Shown here: positions 29,403 through 36,417 of the stretch, one piece after another
Position numbering within the stretch: the stretch's first letter is position 1
Layout: each line of letters opens with the position of its first letter
Assembly (NCBI GenBank): GCA_963697355.1
Contig: CAVONV010000021.1
Coordinates: forward strand, 1-64,000
DNA length: 64,000 nucleotides
Origin: CAVONV01 sp963697355
GTDB lineage: Bacteria; Acidobacteriota; Vicinamibacteria; Marinacidobacterales; DATDRI01
Direction of reading: 5' to 3'
Notes under the pieces: generated by a model
Databases searched by the model: none
The model's input: only the letters and a program-made list of their open reading frames with translations
Told to the model about the DNA's origin: nothing
Program-made: the position numbers and the translations under genes

Positions 29403-29912
29403 CATAGATCCTTCCAATGGAGGCTCGTTCGGAGGTGGTTCCTCACTCCGCTTGGCAACGTTGGTTCGACATGCAGTCCTAACCTCATAAGCGTTTAGTT
29501 GGTCCATAGTACATCTCGCTTTCGGCGGCGGAAGGCCGGCGCGGCCTGCACGCCAGTTCGGTGCAGCCCGCTCCGCTAGGAATCCTGCCTCCTTTTTCGT
29601 GGACCGGCCTGCCACCGCAAAAGGCTCAGGCTCAAAAAGAGAATGAGTCTGATGGCCACCGCATCCCACGCAATGGGGGATAAATGAGGGGGTTTTGCTT
29701 TCGGTTGCCGCTGATAAGCGGACTTGTTCATTCGTTATCATGTTGCTCACACACAGGGGTAACTCAGGGTGTTGCAGTACAGCTCACCATGTTCAACAAC
29801 GCTTTCTTAAAAAGAAAAGGCCGCGTTGTTTTTTTCTTGCGCCACTTGTTACCTATGCGTTACCTACACGCAGAAGCCCCATAAAAATTGTAAGCTAAGT
29901 TATTGATTCCAC
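29403..29912 (-). other. intergenic region without a supported gene
   Basis: About 510 bases holding site f (29655-29694) and several short open frames with no good ribosome-binding sites. The part nearest the tRNA cluster is AT-richer than the surroundings. I see no protein motif. Confidence 0.35.
29655..29694 (-). promoter_or_regulatory. MalT-box-like element, site f (weak)
   Basis: Leftward-reading AACCCCCTCATTTATCCCCC, a short spacer, then GGGATGCGG. The C-box and GGGATG core match sites b, d and e, but no TAAACT lies 17 nt further. It faces the 55-aa ORF at 29.4 kb. It may be a chance match or a diverged member of the set. Confidence 0.3.
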
Positions 29913-30010
29913 TGGAGCCGGCGAGTGGATTTGAACCACCGACCTGCTGATTACGAATCAGGGAACCTGTTTCTTCTTGCATCCAATCACTGCGAAACCA
30001 GGTAACCGGC
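29913..30010 (-). tRNA. tRNA-Thr(CGT)-like gene with an enlarged D arm
   Basis: The 3' two-thirds is a normal tRNA: anticodon loop TTCGTAA with anticodon CGT (29955-29953), T arm GGTGG-TTCAAAT-CCACT, acceptor strand CGCCGGC, discriminator T and encoded CCA. The 5' strand GCCGGT then TA gives a six-pair acceptor stem. Between them the D arm is replaced by a long hairpin (ACCTGGTTTC pairing with GAAACAGGT around a loop of about 20 nt). The total is about 98 nt instead of 76. It may be a non-functional chimera made by integration or recombination. Confidence 0.4.
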
Positions 30011-30012
30011 TT

Positions 30013-30056
30013 TTTGGGCTATGAGCCAACGAGCTACCTGACTGCTCCACCCCGCG
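30013..30056 (-). pseudogene. tRNA-fMet 5' half fragment
   Basis: CGCGGGGTGGAGCAG, then GGTAGCTCG and the anticodon loop CTCATAG match the 5' half of initiator tRNA, including the unpaired C1. One G appears to be missing from the anticodon stem. The sequence stops after the 3' side of the anticodon stem and runs directly into the Thr-like tRNA, so it is a fragment. Confidence 0.55.
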
Positions 30057-30280
30057 TCAACATCGTGAAGCAGTTATTAGCCTAGTAAGGCCGACTGATT
30101 GTCAACTCTATTTGACGTCATCAGTCACCGGTCATTGGCTGTATGGCTATTTCGCGCCGTTTTGGCTCTCGAGCCGATATTCGGGTTGCTCAATCCGCGC
30201 TCGGACCGCAACTTCATCCCGTTTGAGCTTGGCGGAGGGGAAACAGTAGAAACGCTGGGAGGACTTTGCTCGCGCGGGTG

Positions 30281-30631
30281 TCAAAAAGGGATGACCGCGA
30301 TTCTATTGGTCCATTCTTCAGCTTCAGAAGCTGTCCAAATCAAAAGCAGCTCTTCAATCGCGACCGACGCGCCAATCTTTTGGGAGATGATCACAAGGCC
30401 CGGACTCTTTTTTTGGAGAATGAAATCTGCAAAATGATATGGCATCGTCTTGAGGTCGTGAGTAGCAAGAAGCCGTCCGTCTTCCGCCGCACGCGCCAGC
30501 ACCTGATGGTCATCCAGACCACGGAGCCCGGCTTCTGTTGCGGTTTGAAAGTCGATGCCCGGCTCGCGCCGAAGTAAGCCGGTGACGATGTCTTCATCGA
30601 AGTCGGCGTCGGCTTGGAAACGAATCTTCAA
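30281..30631 (-). CDS. DUF5615 family PIN-like toxin
   Basis: 116 residues starting at a TTG (30631) that overlaps the antitoxin stop (TTGA). Family features: an N-terminal strand with an acidic residue (IRFQADADFDEDIV), the central HDLKTMPYHF with a conserved Asp, and PGLVIISQKIG. DUF5615 proteins are PIN-like predicted RNase toxins paired with DUF433 proteins. The two genes form a coupled unit within the mobile-element graveyard, consistent with transfer. Confidence 0.75.
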   Translation of the reverse strand: MKIRFQADADFDEDIVTGLLRREPGIDFQTATEAGLRGLDDHQVLARAAEDGRLLATHDLKTMPYHFADFILQKKSPGLVIISQKIGASVAIEELLLIWTASEAEEWTNRIAVIPF

Positions 30632-30945
30632 GGCTGTCTAGTAGGCAGATGGTTCCGGGCAGCTTCCAGCCTCTTGTGGAATTCGGGGTCTGCGTCACGG
30701 GCGGATGTACGTATCCGTTCCAGCTCTTCTGCACCGCGCGCAAGATATGCGTCGATCTCAGGCTTTTGAGCAAGGTAAAAAGTTATCGCTCCGTAAACCT
30801 GTTCCAGCATGAGCAGGGGAAACGATCGCTGGATGCTTTCCGGCGACGCTCCGCGGCGGAAGGCATAGATTATGGAGTCGAGCGAGATACGTGTGCCGGC
30901 AATCCAGTACCCGCCCTTGCGCTGTTCGACGTAGTCTTTGTTCAT
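30628..30945 (-). CDS. DUF433 family antitoxin
   Basis: 105 residues from the ATG at 30945 (MNKDYVEQRKGGYWIAGTRI). The DUF433 helix-turn-helix pattern is clear: ISLDSIIYAFRRGASPESI, then FPLLMLEQVYGAITFYL. This motif belongs to the phage repressor-like DNA-binding fold. It is the upstream partner of the DUF5615 toxin, with a 4-nt overlap. The longer open frame to 31020 has no ribosome-binding site and no family residues. Confidence 0.75.
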   Translation of the reverse strand: MNKDYVEQRKGGYWIAGTRISLDSIIYAFRRGASPESIQRSFPLLMLEQVYGAITFYLAQKPEIDAYLARGAEELERIRTSARDADPEFHKRLEAARNHLPTRQP

Positions 30946-31027
30946 AACGTCTCTCGATACCGTATCTGCTACTAGTATAGTCTGCTGCGTGGGACGTATC
31001 AACGATGCGTTCCGACCCATATCGTAG

Positions 31028-31240
31028 CCCGATACAACGCTTCGCCACTATGCGCGATGGATACCACGAGAGGGGCAGACTTTTGCCGACTTGCTGGACA
31101 AAGCACCTGGTGAGGACCAGGTGGTTGAAAAAGTTGGCACCAAAGGTTGGCACCAAAACGAGTCTTTGGTTGAAGGAACCCCGCAACCCACTGAAAAAAA
31201 TGGCGCGCCAGCGCCGAACCAAAAGGCCAGCCCCCGTTGA
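31028..31240 (+). pseudogene. tyrosine recombinase (phage integrase), C-terminal remnant
   Basis: The frame begins after a TAG and reads PDTTLRHYARWIPREGQTFA, then DLLDKAPGE and a GTKGWHQNESL tail. The TTLRHYA segment holds the catalytic Tyr of phage-type integrases, and the hydrophilic GTK-rich tail is common in tRNA-site integrases. Everything upstream of the last 70 residues is missing. It ends 14 nt before a tRNA 3' fragment, the arrangement expected for an integrase beside its attachment site. Confidence 0.6.
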
Positions 31241-31254
31241 CGCCGGTGCTAAAG

Positions 31255-31300
31255 TGGCGCGCCCTGTACGACTCGAACGTACGACCTACAGATTCGAAGT
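31255..31300 (-). pseudogene. tRNA-Arg(TCG) 3' half fragment, probable attachment site
   Basis: Reading leftwards: loop CTTCGAA (anticodon TCG), TAGG, T arm GTACG-TTCGAGT-CGTAC, acceptor strand AGGGCGC and GCCA. The 5' half is absent, and upstream bases cannot pair with the anticodon stem. Integrases of this type recombine within the 3' half of tRNA genes, so this is most likely an att relic left by the neighbouring integrase. Confidence 0.6.
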
Positions 31301-31505
31301 CATGCTGATGGAGCGAACCAACACAAGGTATCGAAACGGCGGTTTCTTCTAAAGCCTTCGCGTTCAAGGAAGAGGAAGGAGACGCGAAACGCTACGTCAT
31401 CCTAGTTCGCCTTCATACACTACGTAAGTTCTGCTGGGTTCTGCACGTTTGGCACCAAGTTGGCACCAAGATAATCCACTGTTTGTCAATGGTGACGGGA
31501 TAGTA

Positions 31506-31682
31506 GACCCGAAAACACGAGCGGTCTTTGATCGATACAACATCACGGATGAGATAGAGCTTCGGAACGCTGTGAGCCGACGTCGCCTAGCAGCCAACCG
31601 AGCCCGACGTTGTGCCGATGGAGTCGGTCGGGAACTCCAAACCAGGCGCAAAAAATCGGACAAGATTGGGACAATTGCCTGA
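31506..31682 (+). pseudogene. second tyrosine recombinase C-terminal remnant
   Basis: DPKTRAVFDRYNITDEIELR, then NAVSRRRLA and an RRKKSDKIGTIA end. KTRAVFDRYNI carries the catalytic Tyr of a different integrase family (core GHKTRSVFDRYNI). Only the last 58 residues remain, and the match starts abruptly. It stops about 100 nt before the IS481-type transposase gene. Confidence 0.65.
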
Positions 31683-31787
31683 TGTCGAATACCGAGAGGT
31701 GCCGCAAACGTTTGCCCTACCCGGCACATAGGTAACACTCCATTCCGGAGACATGGGTAACACTTTTCCCTTCCAAGGGAGGGGAAA

Positions 31788-32942
31788 ATGGCATGGAAGG
31801 AGTGCAACAAAGTGGAAGAACGTCTCCGGTTCGTCGCTCGATTGCTGGATGGCGAGAAGATGGCGGTGCTTTGCCGGGAGTTCGGTATTTCCCGGAAGAC
31901 CGGCTACAAGCTCTTCAACCGGTACAAGGACAGCGGCCTAGAAGGTCTGACCGATCGCTCTCGGCGTCCCTACCGTCACGCCAACCAGCTTCCGTTCCAG
32001 GTCGAGCAACTCATCGTTCAGCTGAAAAAGGAAGAGCCAAACGGGGGCGCTCCGAAGATTCGCGAGCGGCTCCGGCGGCTTCATCCAGATGTCCACACCC
32101 CAGCCAATAGCACGGTCCATGCCGTGCTCGACCGCCATGGGCTCGTCCGGCGTCGACGTCGGCGACGCCACAAGGCTCAAGGAACCGCGCTTTCCAGGCC
32201 ACACCAGCCCAACGAGTTGTGGTGTGCCGACTATAAGGGCGAGTTCATGCTGGCCGACCGACGCTACTGCTACCCGTTGACCATCACCGATTATGCGAGC
32301 CGCTATCTCATCGCCTGTGATGCACTCGCCACAACGAAGGAAGGCTACGCTTTCACCGTGTTTGAACGGGCTTTCAAAGACTTCGGCTTGCCAAAGGCGA
32401 TCCGCACCGACAATGGTGTGCCCTTCTCATGCGCGAATGCTCTGTTCGGTCTGAGCAGGCTTTCCGTATGGTGGCTGCGTCTAGGCATCGACATCGAACG
32501 CATCAGGCCCGGCCATCCGCAGCAAAACGGCCGGCACGAACGCATGCACCTAACGCTCAAGCTCGAAGCCACCAAGCCCGCCGCCGGCAACTTCCTCCAA
32601 CAGCAAGCTAGGTTCGACGACTTCATCGATTGCTACAACAACCAAAGGCCCCACCAGGCACTAGGGATGCAATATCCTGCAGAGCGCTATCAGCGCTCCT
32701 CAACCCCTTATCGTGGATTGGACGAGCTCAACTACCCCTTCCACGACGCAACCATCACCGTCACACAGTGCGGGCGCATCTGCTTCGACCGGCTCAAGAT
32801 CAACCTGAGCACCATCTTCGCAGGTCAGAACGTCGGCATCAAGCAGGTCGCAGACAAAATCTGGCTCGTCACCTTCATGAATTACGATCTCGGTTACTTC
32901 GACCACGAGACCACTCTCAAAAATGATGCACATCGCTTATGA
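31788..32942 (+). CDS. IS481-type transposase
   Basis: 384 residues. The N-terminal helix-turn-helix region is ISRKTGYKLFNRYKDSGLEG. The rve-type DDE core has WCADYKGEF (first Asp), RTDNGVPF (second Asp) and NGRHERMHLTLK (Glu), then YNNQRPHQALG. The C-terminus is normal length, so the gene is intact. A ribosome-binding site AGGGAGGGGAAA precedes the ATG. Two TAACACT-type repeats lie upstream (31732 and 31754), but I could not find a matching right end after 32942, so the element borders are uncertain. It could still be active. Confidence 0.85.
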   Translation: MAWKECNKVEERLRFVARLLDGEKMAVLCREFGISRKTGYKLFNRYKDSGLEGLTDRSRRPYRHANQLPFQVEQLIVQLKKEEPNGGAPKIRERLRRLHPDVHTPANSTVHAVLDRHGLVRRRRRRRHKAQGTALSRPHQPNELWCADYKGEFMLADRRYCYPLTITDYASRYLIACDALATTKEGYAFTVFERAFKDFGLPKAIRTDNGVPFSCANALFGLSRLSVWWLRLGIDIERIRPGHPQQNGRHERMHLTLKLEATKPAAGNFLQQQARFDDFIDCYNNQRPHQALGMQYPAERYQRSSTPYRGLDELNYPFHDATITVTQCGRICFDRLKINLSTIFAGQNVGIKQVADKIWLVTFMNYDLGYFDHETTLKNDAHRL

Positions 32943-33026
32943 TCACCGCAACTGCTGGGTGGTGCGCATCCGGTCGTCTAAGGTCCTGTTTCTTGACAAA
33001 GTACCCCCAAGGAGGCGGGCAGTCTC

Positions 33027-33758
33027 ATGGGCGGGCCATTCGCGACGACGAGCTGGAGCCAGGTGCTTGCGGTGCGCGACGGCTCCCCGAACGAAGCGCA
33101 GCAAGCGCTGGCTGCGCTATGCGAGGCATACTGGTATCCCCTCTATGTGTTTGTTCGGCGCCAGGGCATTGACCCGGAGGACGCTCGGGATCTCACGCAG
33201 GCCTACTTCGCCCAGCTCCTCGAAAAAGACTACCTTCATGATGTCGATCCTTCGGAGGGGCGTTTTCGTGCCTTTCTGAAGGTGTCCTGCAAGCATTTCC
33301 TTACCAAAGAGCGCGACAAAGCGCGCGCGCTGAAACGAGGCGGGAAAGCGAACACGATTTCCCTCGCGGCAGAAGAGGCCGAGGGCCGCTATCGGTTCGA
33401 GCCCGTGGACCGGCTCACGCCCGAGGAGATCTTCGAGCGACGATGGGCGCTGACGGTCCTCGAGCGAGTGCTCGAGAAACTCCGGCAAGAATTTTCTGAG
33501 GCCGACAAGGAGGAGGAGTTCGTCCGGCTCAAGGGATGTCTAACCGGGGAGGAGCCCCGCATTCCTTACCGTCAGGTGGCCACCGAGCTCGGCAGCTCGG
33601 AAGGCGCGGTTAAGGCATCGGTCCATCGGCTGCGGCAACGATTCGGCAGGCTGCTGCGAGAAGAAATCGTCGAGACAGTCGCTCACCCCGGCGATGTCGA
33701 CGACGAAGTACGGCACCTGCTGGGGGTCATCGCCCCCTGGGAGCCCCGGCAGGCGTAA
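33027..33758 (+). CDS. ECF-type RNA polymerase sigma factor
   Basis: 243 residues. Sigma region 2 runs from AALCEAYWYPLYVFVRRQG to DLTQAYFAQLLEK, the pattern of sigma factors found with Ser/Thr kinases in Acidobacteria and Planctomycetes. Region 4 is RIPYRQVATELGSSEGAVKA SVHRLRQRF (helix-turn-helix). An AAGGAGG lies about 11 nt before the ATG. Downstream at 34 nt is a kinase fragment with zinc ribbon, the usual partner that would control this sigma factor. Because that kinase is truncated, regulation may be lost. Confidence 0.85.
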   Translation: MGGPFATTSWSQVLAVRDGSPNEAQQALAALCEAYWYPLYVFVRRQGIDPEDARDLTQAYFAQLLEKDYLHDVDPSEGRFRAFLKVSCKHFLTKERDKARALKRGGKANTISLAAEEAEGRYRFEPVDRLTPEEIFERRWALTVLERVLEKLRQEFSEADKEEEFVRLKGCLTGEEPRIPYRQVATELGSSEGAVKASVHRLRQRFGRLLREEIVETVAHPGDVDDEVRHLLGVIAPWEPRQA

Positions 33759-33801
33759 CTTTTTCCTCTCCTTTCGTCACCTGTATTTAAGGATGACCGG
33801 T

Positions 33802-34218
33802 ATGGTTGGAGTCGACCACTGTCCCGTTTGCGGGACCGACTTGCCCTCGGATCCCGCAACTGAGGGCCTCTGTCCCCAGTGCCTTCTGAGCCTCGCGCTC
33901 GTGGACCTCGAACGGAGCGAGCCCCGCCGTGTCGAGGAGCTGCCCACACTGCACCGTGCAGGCGATGGAGTTTCTCCGGGACAGATCCTGGGAGAGCGTT
34001 ACCAGATCCGTGCGCTCTTGGGTCGCGGGGGCATGGGTCAGGTGTGGCGGGCCTTCGACCTGAAGCTTCGGGTCGAGGTCGCCTTGAAAGCCTTGCGGCC
34101 CGAGCTCGTCGCAAAAGAGCGGGCGCGGGAGCCCTCCGTGACCGAGCCTTCGATGAGTGGAAAGAGGCGACATGTGCGTATTGAAAAAGGAGAGAACGCA
34201 GGCTCTGTTTCGGCCTAA
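33802..34218 (+). pseudogene. zinc-ribbon Ser/Thr protein kinase, truncated after the N-lobe
   Basis: The ATG at 33802 has AAGG 8 nt upstream. A zinc-ribbon (CPVCGTDLPS ... LCPQCLLSL) is followed by a Hanks-type kinase start: YQIRALLGRGGMGQVWRAFD with the Gly-rich loop and the VALKALRPE lysine. Similarity stops at about codon 112 (KERARE), and the remaining 27 residues are unrelated; the HRD and DFG motifs are absent. The family is usually over 600 residues. The truncation falls next to the remnant at 34.25 kb, consistent with a deletion junction. Confidence 0.75.
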
Positions 34219-34253
34219 GCTACTTGGTGGTCGTTAACTTGACAGTACCGCTG

Positions 34254-34475
34254 CTAGCGACGCGTCGGACTGTTTTGTTGGGTGTGTTTCTGGTACGCTT
34301 CTTCCAACACCTGTTTTCCCGATTCCAAGGCAAAGGCTAATCCCTTACGAGCTTCGGACTGTGCGGTGCTGCGGACGATGCCGCCGAACAGGCCAGGGTT
34401 GCCGACCACGCTATCAAGGCGGCTGCGATAGATCTTGTAGCAAATGAGGTCATTAGCATTTCTCCTATTCATCAT
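34254..34475 (-). pseudogene. C-terminal fragment of a paralogue of the secreted protein at 42.3 kb
   Basis: The last 48 residues, including GLFGGIVRSTAQSEARKGLA and ESGKQVLEEAYQKH, match the end of the 356-residue protein at 42268-43338. Upstream, CYKIYRSRLDSV is diverged and the frame opens from an ATG without ribosome-binding site. Only the tail of the gene is present. Its position beside the truncated kinase suggests one deletion removed both. Confidence 0.6.
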
Positions 34476-34503
34476 TACTTGAGTCTTTTTCTTTTCAGAC
34501 GGG

Positions 34504-35028
34504 CTAGTGCGACGAGCTAGGCGCGATGGGCCTGTCCGGCATCACGACTCCAGCATCGTGCAAAAAAAGCGACTGCAGCTTGTCCCAGAAGTCGCCGCCG
34601 AGCACGAACAAGCTGGTCAACAACAAGATGTCCCCTATTATGGCGAAGGTGCGTGGGTGCTCGTCGAATCCGGGGATATGGTGCCCAAAGTACGGTGAAG
34701 CCCAACCGAGTAGAACAGGCAAGGCAAACATCACCAAACCGATGGTGTAGCGAGCTCGAGTGACTGTCTTCGGCGGGCCGTAGGATTTCAAGAATCCGAA
34801 TACCTTGGATTTGATGAAGGCAAAGCCATCTTTCCCCGCGATGGCTGCCCCGGCCAAGAGCATGATCTCGGCCACAACGATCATGACACCCGTGAACGCG
34901 GCGACCGACGTACCGGGAACACCCAGGAGCGGTAGAATGGGTAACAATACCGGCCAACCGATGCTGGCCACAAAGATCACGAGTCCCGCCTTCACCCTCC
35001 AACCCGCCCCTATTCGCTCGTCTCTCAT
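34504..35028 (-). CDS. transporter suffix domain membrane protein
   Basis: 174 residues with four TM segments: VKAGLVIFVASIGWPVLLPI; AAFTGVMIVVAEIMLLAGAA; YTIGLVMFALPVLLGWAS; and FAIIGDILLLTSLFVLGG. The final strand GGDFWDKLQSLFLHDA is the hallmark of the small family annotated as transporter suffix domain. An AAGGAG lies 6 nt before the ATG. Function is unknown; the domain is sometimes fused to transporters. The next feature on this strand is the paralogue fragment 28 nt downstream. Confidence 0.7.
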   Translation of the reverse strand: MRDERIGAGWRVKAGLVIFVASIGWPVLLPILPLLGVPGTSVAAFTGVMIVVAEIMLLAGAAIAGKDGFAFIKSKVFGFLKSYGPPKTVTRARYTIGLVMFALPVLLGWASPYFGHHIPGFDEHPRTFAIIGDILLLTSLFVLGGDFWDKLQSLFLHDAGVVMPDRPIAPSSSH

Positions 35029-35182
35029 TGTGGTCTCCTTACTGTGAACGGTTCTTCATCGAATGGCCCCCTCAAAAAACACCACCTCATCAAAGAAAGA
35101 TCGATGCCAATCGGTCGCTATCGATGACGTCGATCCTAACTAGTCATATAACAACAACTTGAAGCCACGTTGGGATTTCTCA

Positions 35183-36269
35183 CTATCCGTGACAGCGCTT
35201 GTTTTTTCCACAGCATTTGGTGGAACCACAATATGCTGTGGCTAGGCGAGCTGACGGAGTGCTGTGTAAGCTAGGATAATTGTTGAGCAAGAAGCTGCAA
35301 GGTAAGGATTGGATTTGGCGTCGGGTGGACTTGGGTCGCTCAGTCCCGAGTTTGCGCATGCGGAAACGCAGCGTATTCGGATGGAGCTTCAATAGCTCGG
35401 CGGCGCCACCACGGCCTTCAATGCGCCATCCGGCGTGGGCGAGGATCCGCTGGAAATAGTCCCTTTTCAACATCGTCGAGACTCCCCTGGTAAACCTTTT
35501 GTTTGTCGGGATCGGTTTTCCCGTTCCGAAGGCGCGCGGCCAGGCGCAGCGTTTGGTCCTTCGTGGCAATCACCGCCTGCTGGATGACGTTTTCCAGCTC
35601 GCGGACCTTGCCCGGCCATGCGAAATCCACCAATTCGTCCAACACCGGTTGAGGAATATGCTCGATGCGCTTGCCTTGCGCTCGGGCGAATCGTTGCACG
35701 AACGCGTTCACCAACAATGGGATGTCTTCCTTGCGCTGCTTTAGGTTGGGAACCGTGATCGGATAGACATGAAGTAGGAAGAAAAGGTCTTCCCTGAATC
35801 TTCCGTGCTGGAGCTCCTTCTCGAGCTTCCGGTTGGTGGCCGCAATGACCCGAACGTCCACTTTTGACGTCCGGTCTCCGCCGACTCGTTCGAGCTCTCC
35901 TTCCTGTAGCACTCTCAAGAGCTTGCCTTGAAGCTCCAAGGGCAGCTCTACCACCTCGTCGAGGAACAACGTTCCGCCGTCAGCCAGCTCGAAACGACCC
36001 CGGCGGGTTCGTGCCGCGCCGGTAAAAGCGTCCCGCTCGTGACCGAATAGCTCGCTTTCGATGAGATTCGCTGGAAGGGTGGCACAATTGACCTTGATCA
36101 AAGCGCGATTCTTGCGGGTGCTACGGCGGTGGATGGCCCGCGCAAAGAGCTCCTTTCCCACCCCCGTTTCACCTTCGATCAGCACGGCCGTGTCAAGAGG
36201 CGTCAAGCCACGAAATATTGTGGTTCCACAAAATGCTGTGGAAACAGATCGCTGTTTCTGGTTCTCCAT
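35183..36269 (-). CDS. sigma-54 dependent transcriptional activator lacking a sensor domain (one frameshift)
   Basis: An AAA+ sigma-54 interaction domain with Walker A GETGVGKE, GAFTGA loop written DAFTGAARTRRG, Walker B GGTLFLDEV, and the RFREDLFFLLHV sensor segment. After a one-base insertion near 35465 it continues with a Fis-type helix-turn-helix (KLHPNTLRFRMRKLG). There is no N-terminal receiver, PAS or GAF domain: the chain starts only about 30 residues before Walker A, inside a 34-bp palindromic repeat. Its last codons run through a second copy of that repeat. Such truncated activators are often constitutive. It is divergent from the Omp85 operon, which has a -24/-12-like promoter. Confidence 0.8.
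35208..35241 (+). repeat. 34-bp palindromic repeat, left copy
   Basis: Outer arms CCACAGCAT / ATGCTGTGG are perfect inverted repeats; the centre GGTGGAACCAC is nearly palindromic as well. It lies at the 3' end of the sigma-54 activator. The copy at 36208-36241 is the same element in inverted orientation with four differences. Confidence 0.75.
36208..36241 (-). repeat. 34-bp palindromic repeat, right copy
   Basis: Read leftwards it begins CCACAGCATTTTGTGGAACC and ends CACAATATTTCGTGG. It overlaps codons 9-20 of the sigma-54 activator, whose normal N-terminus is missing. The repeat pair brackets the gene in inverted orientation, like the ends of a small mobile or recombining unit. Confidence 0.7.
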
Positions 36270-36339
36270 AAGATTCGACTATCTATTTAAATCCTTGCAT
36301 TAAACAGTTTAGCGCTCATTTTCTATCGAATCCTGCGTT

Positions 36340-36355
36340 TGGCACATACCTTTCT
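36340..36355 (+). promoter_or_regulatory. candidate sigma-54 (-24/-12) promoter
   Basis: TGGCACATACCTTTCT against the consensus TGGCACG-N4-TTGCW: the -24 GG is perfect and -12 has TTTC instead of TTGC. It ends about 60 nt before the Omp85 start, in the intergenic region shared with the divergent sigma-54 activator. Function is inferred. Confidence 0.4.
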
Positions 36356-36417
36356 TAGAAGGGCTGTCAGATGGCACTTATAACGATCATGGTCGGCTCT
36401 TTCTGGGGGTGTTTCCT

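Noticed and set aside
30099..30437. A plus-strand open frame of 112 codons
   Set aside because: Mostly antisense to the DUF5615 gene, with no start signal or family motif.
31255..31300. Complete tRNA-Arg
   Set aside because: The 5' half is missing and the bases before the anticodon cannot pair, so it is only a 3' fragment.
31727..33000. Defined ends for the IS481-type element
   Set aside because: TAACACT repeats occur on the left, but no matching right inverted repeat or target duplication was found by eye.
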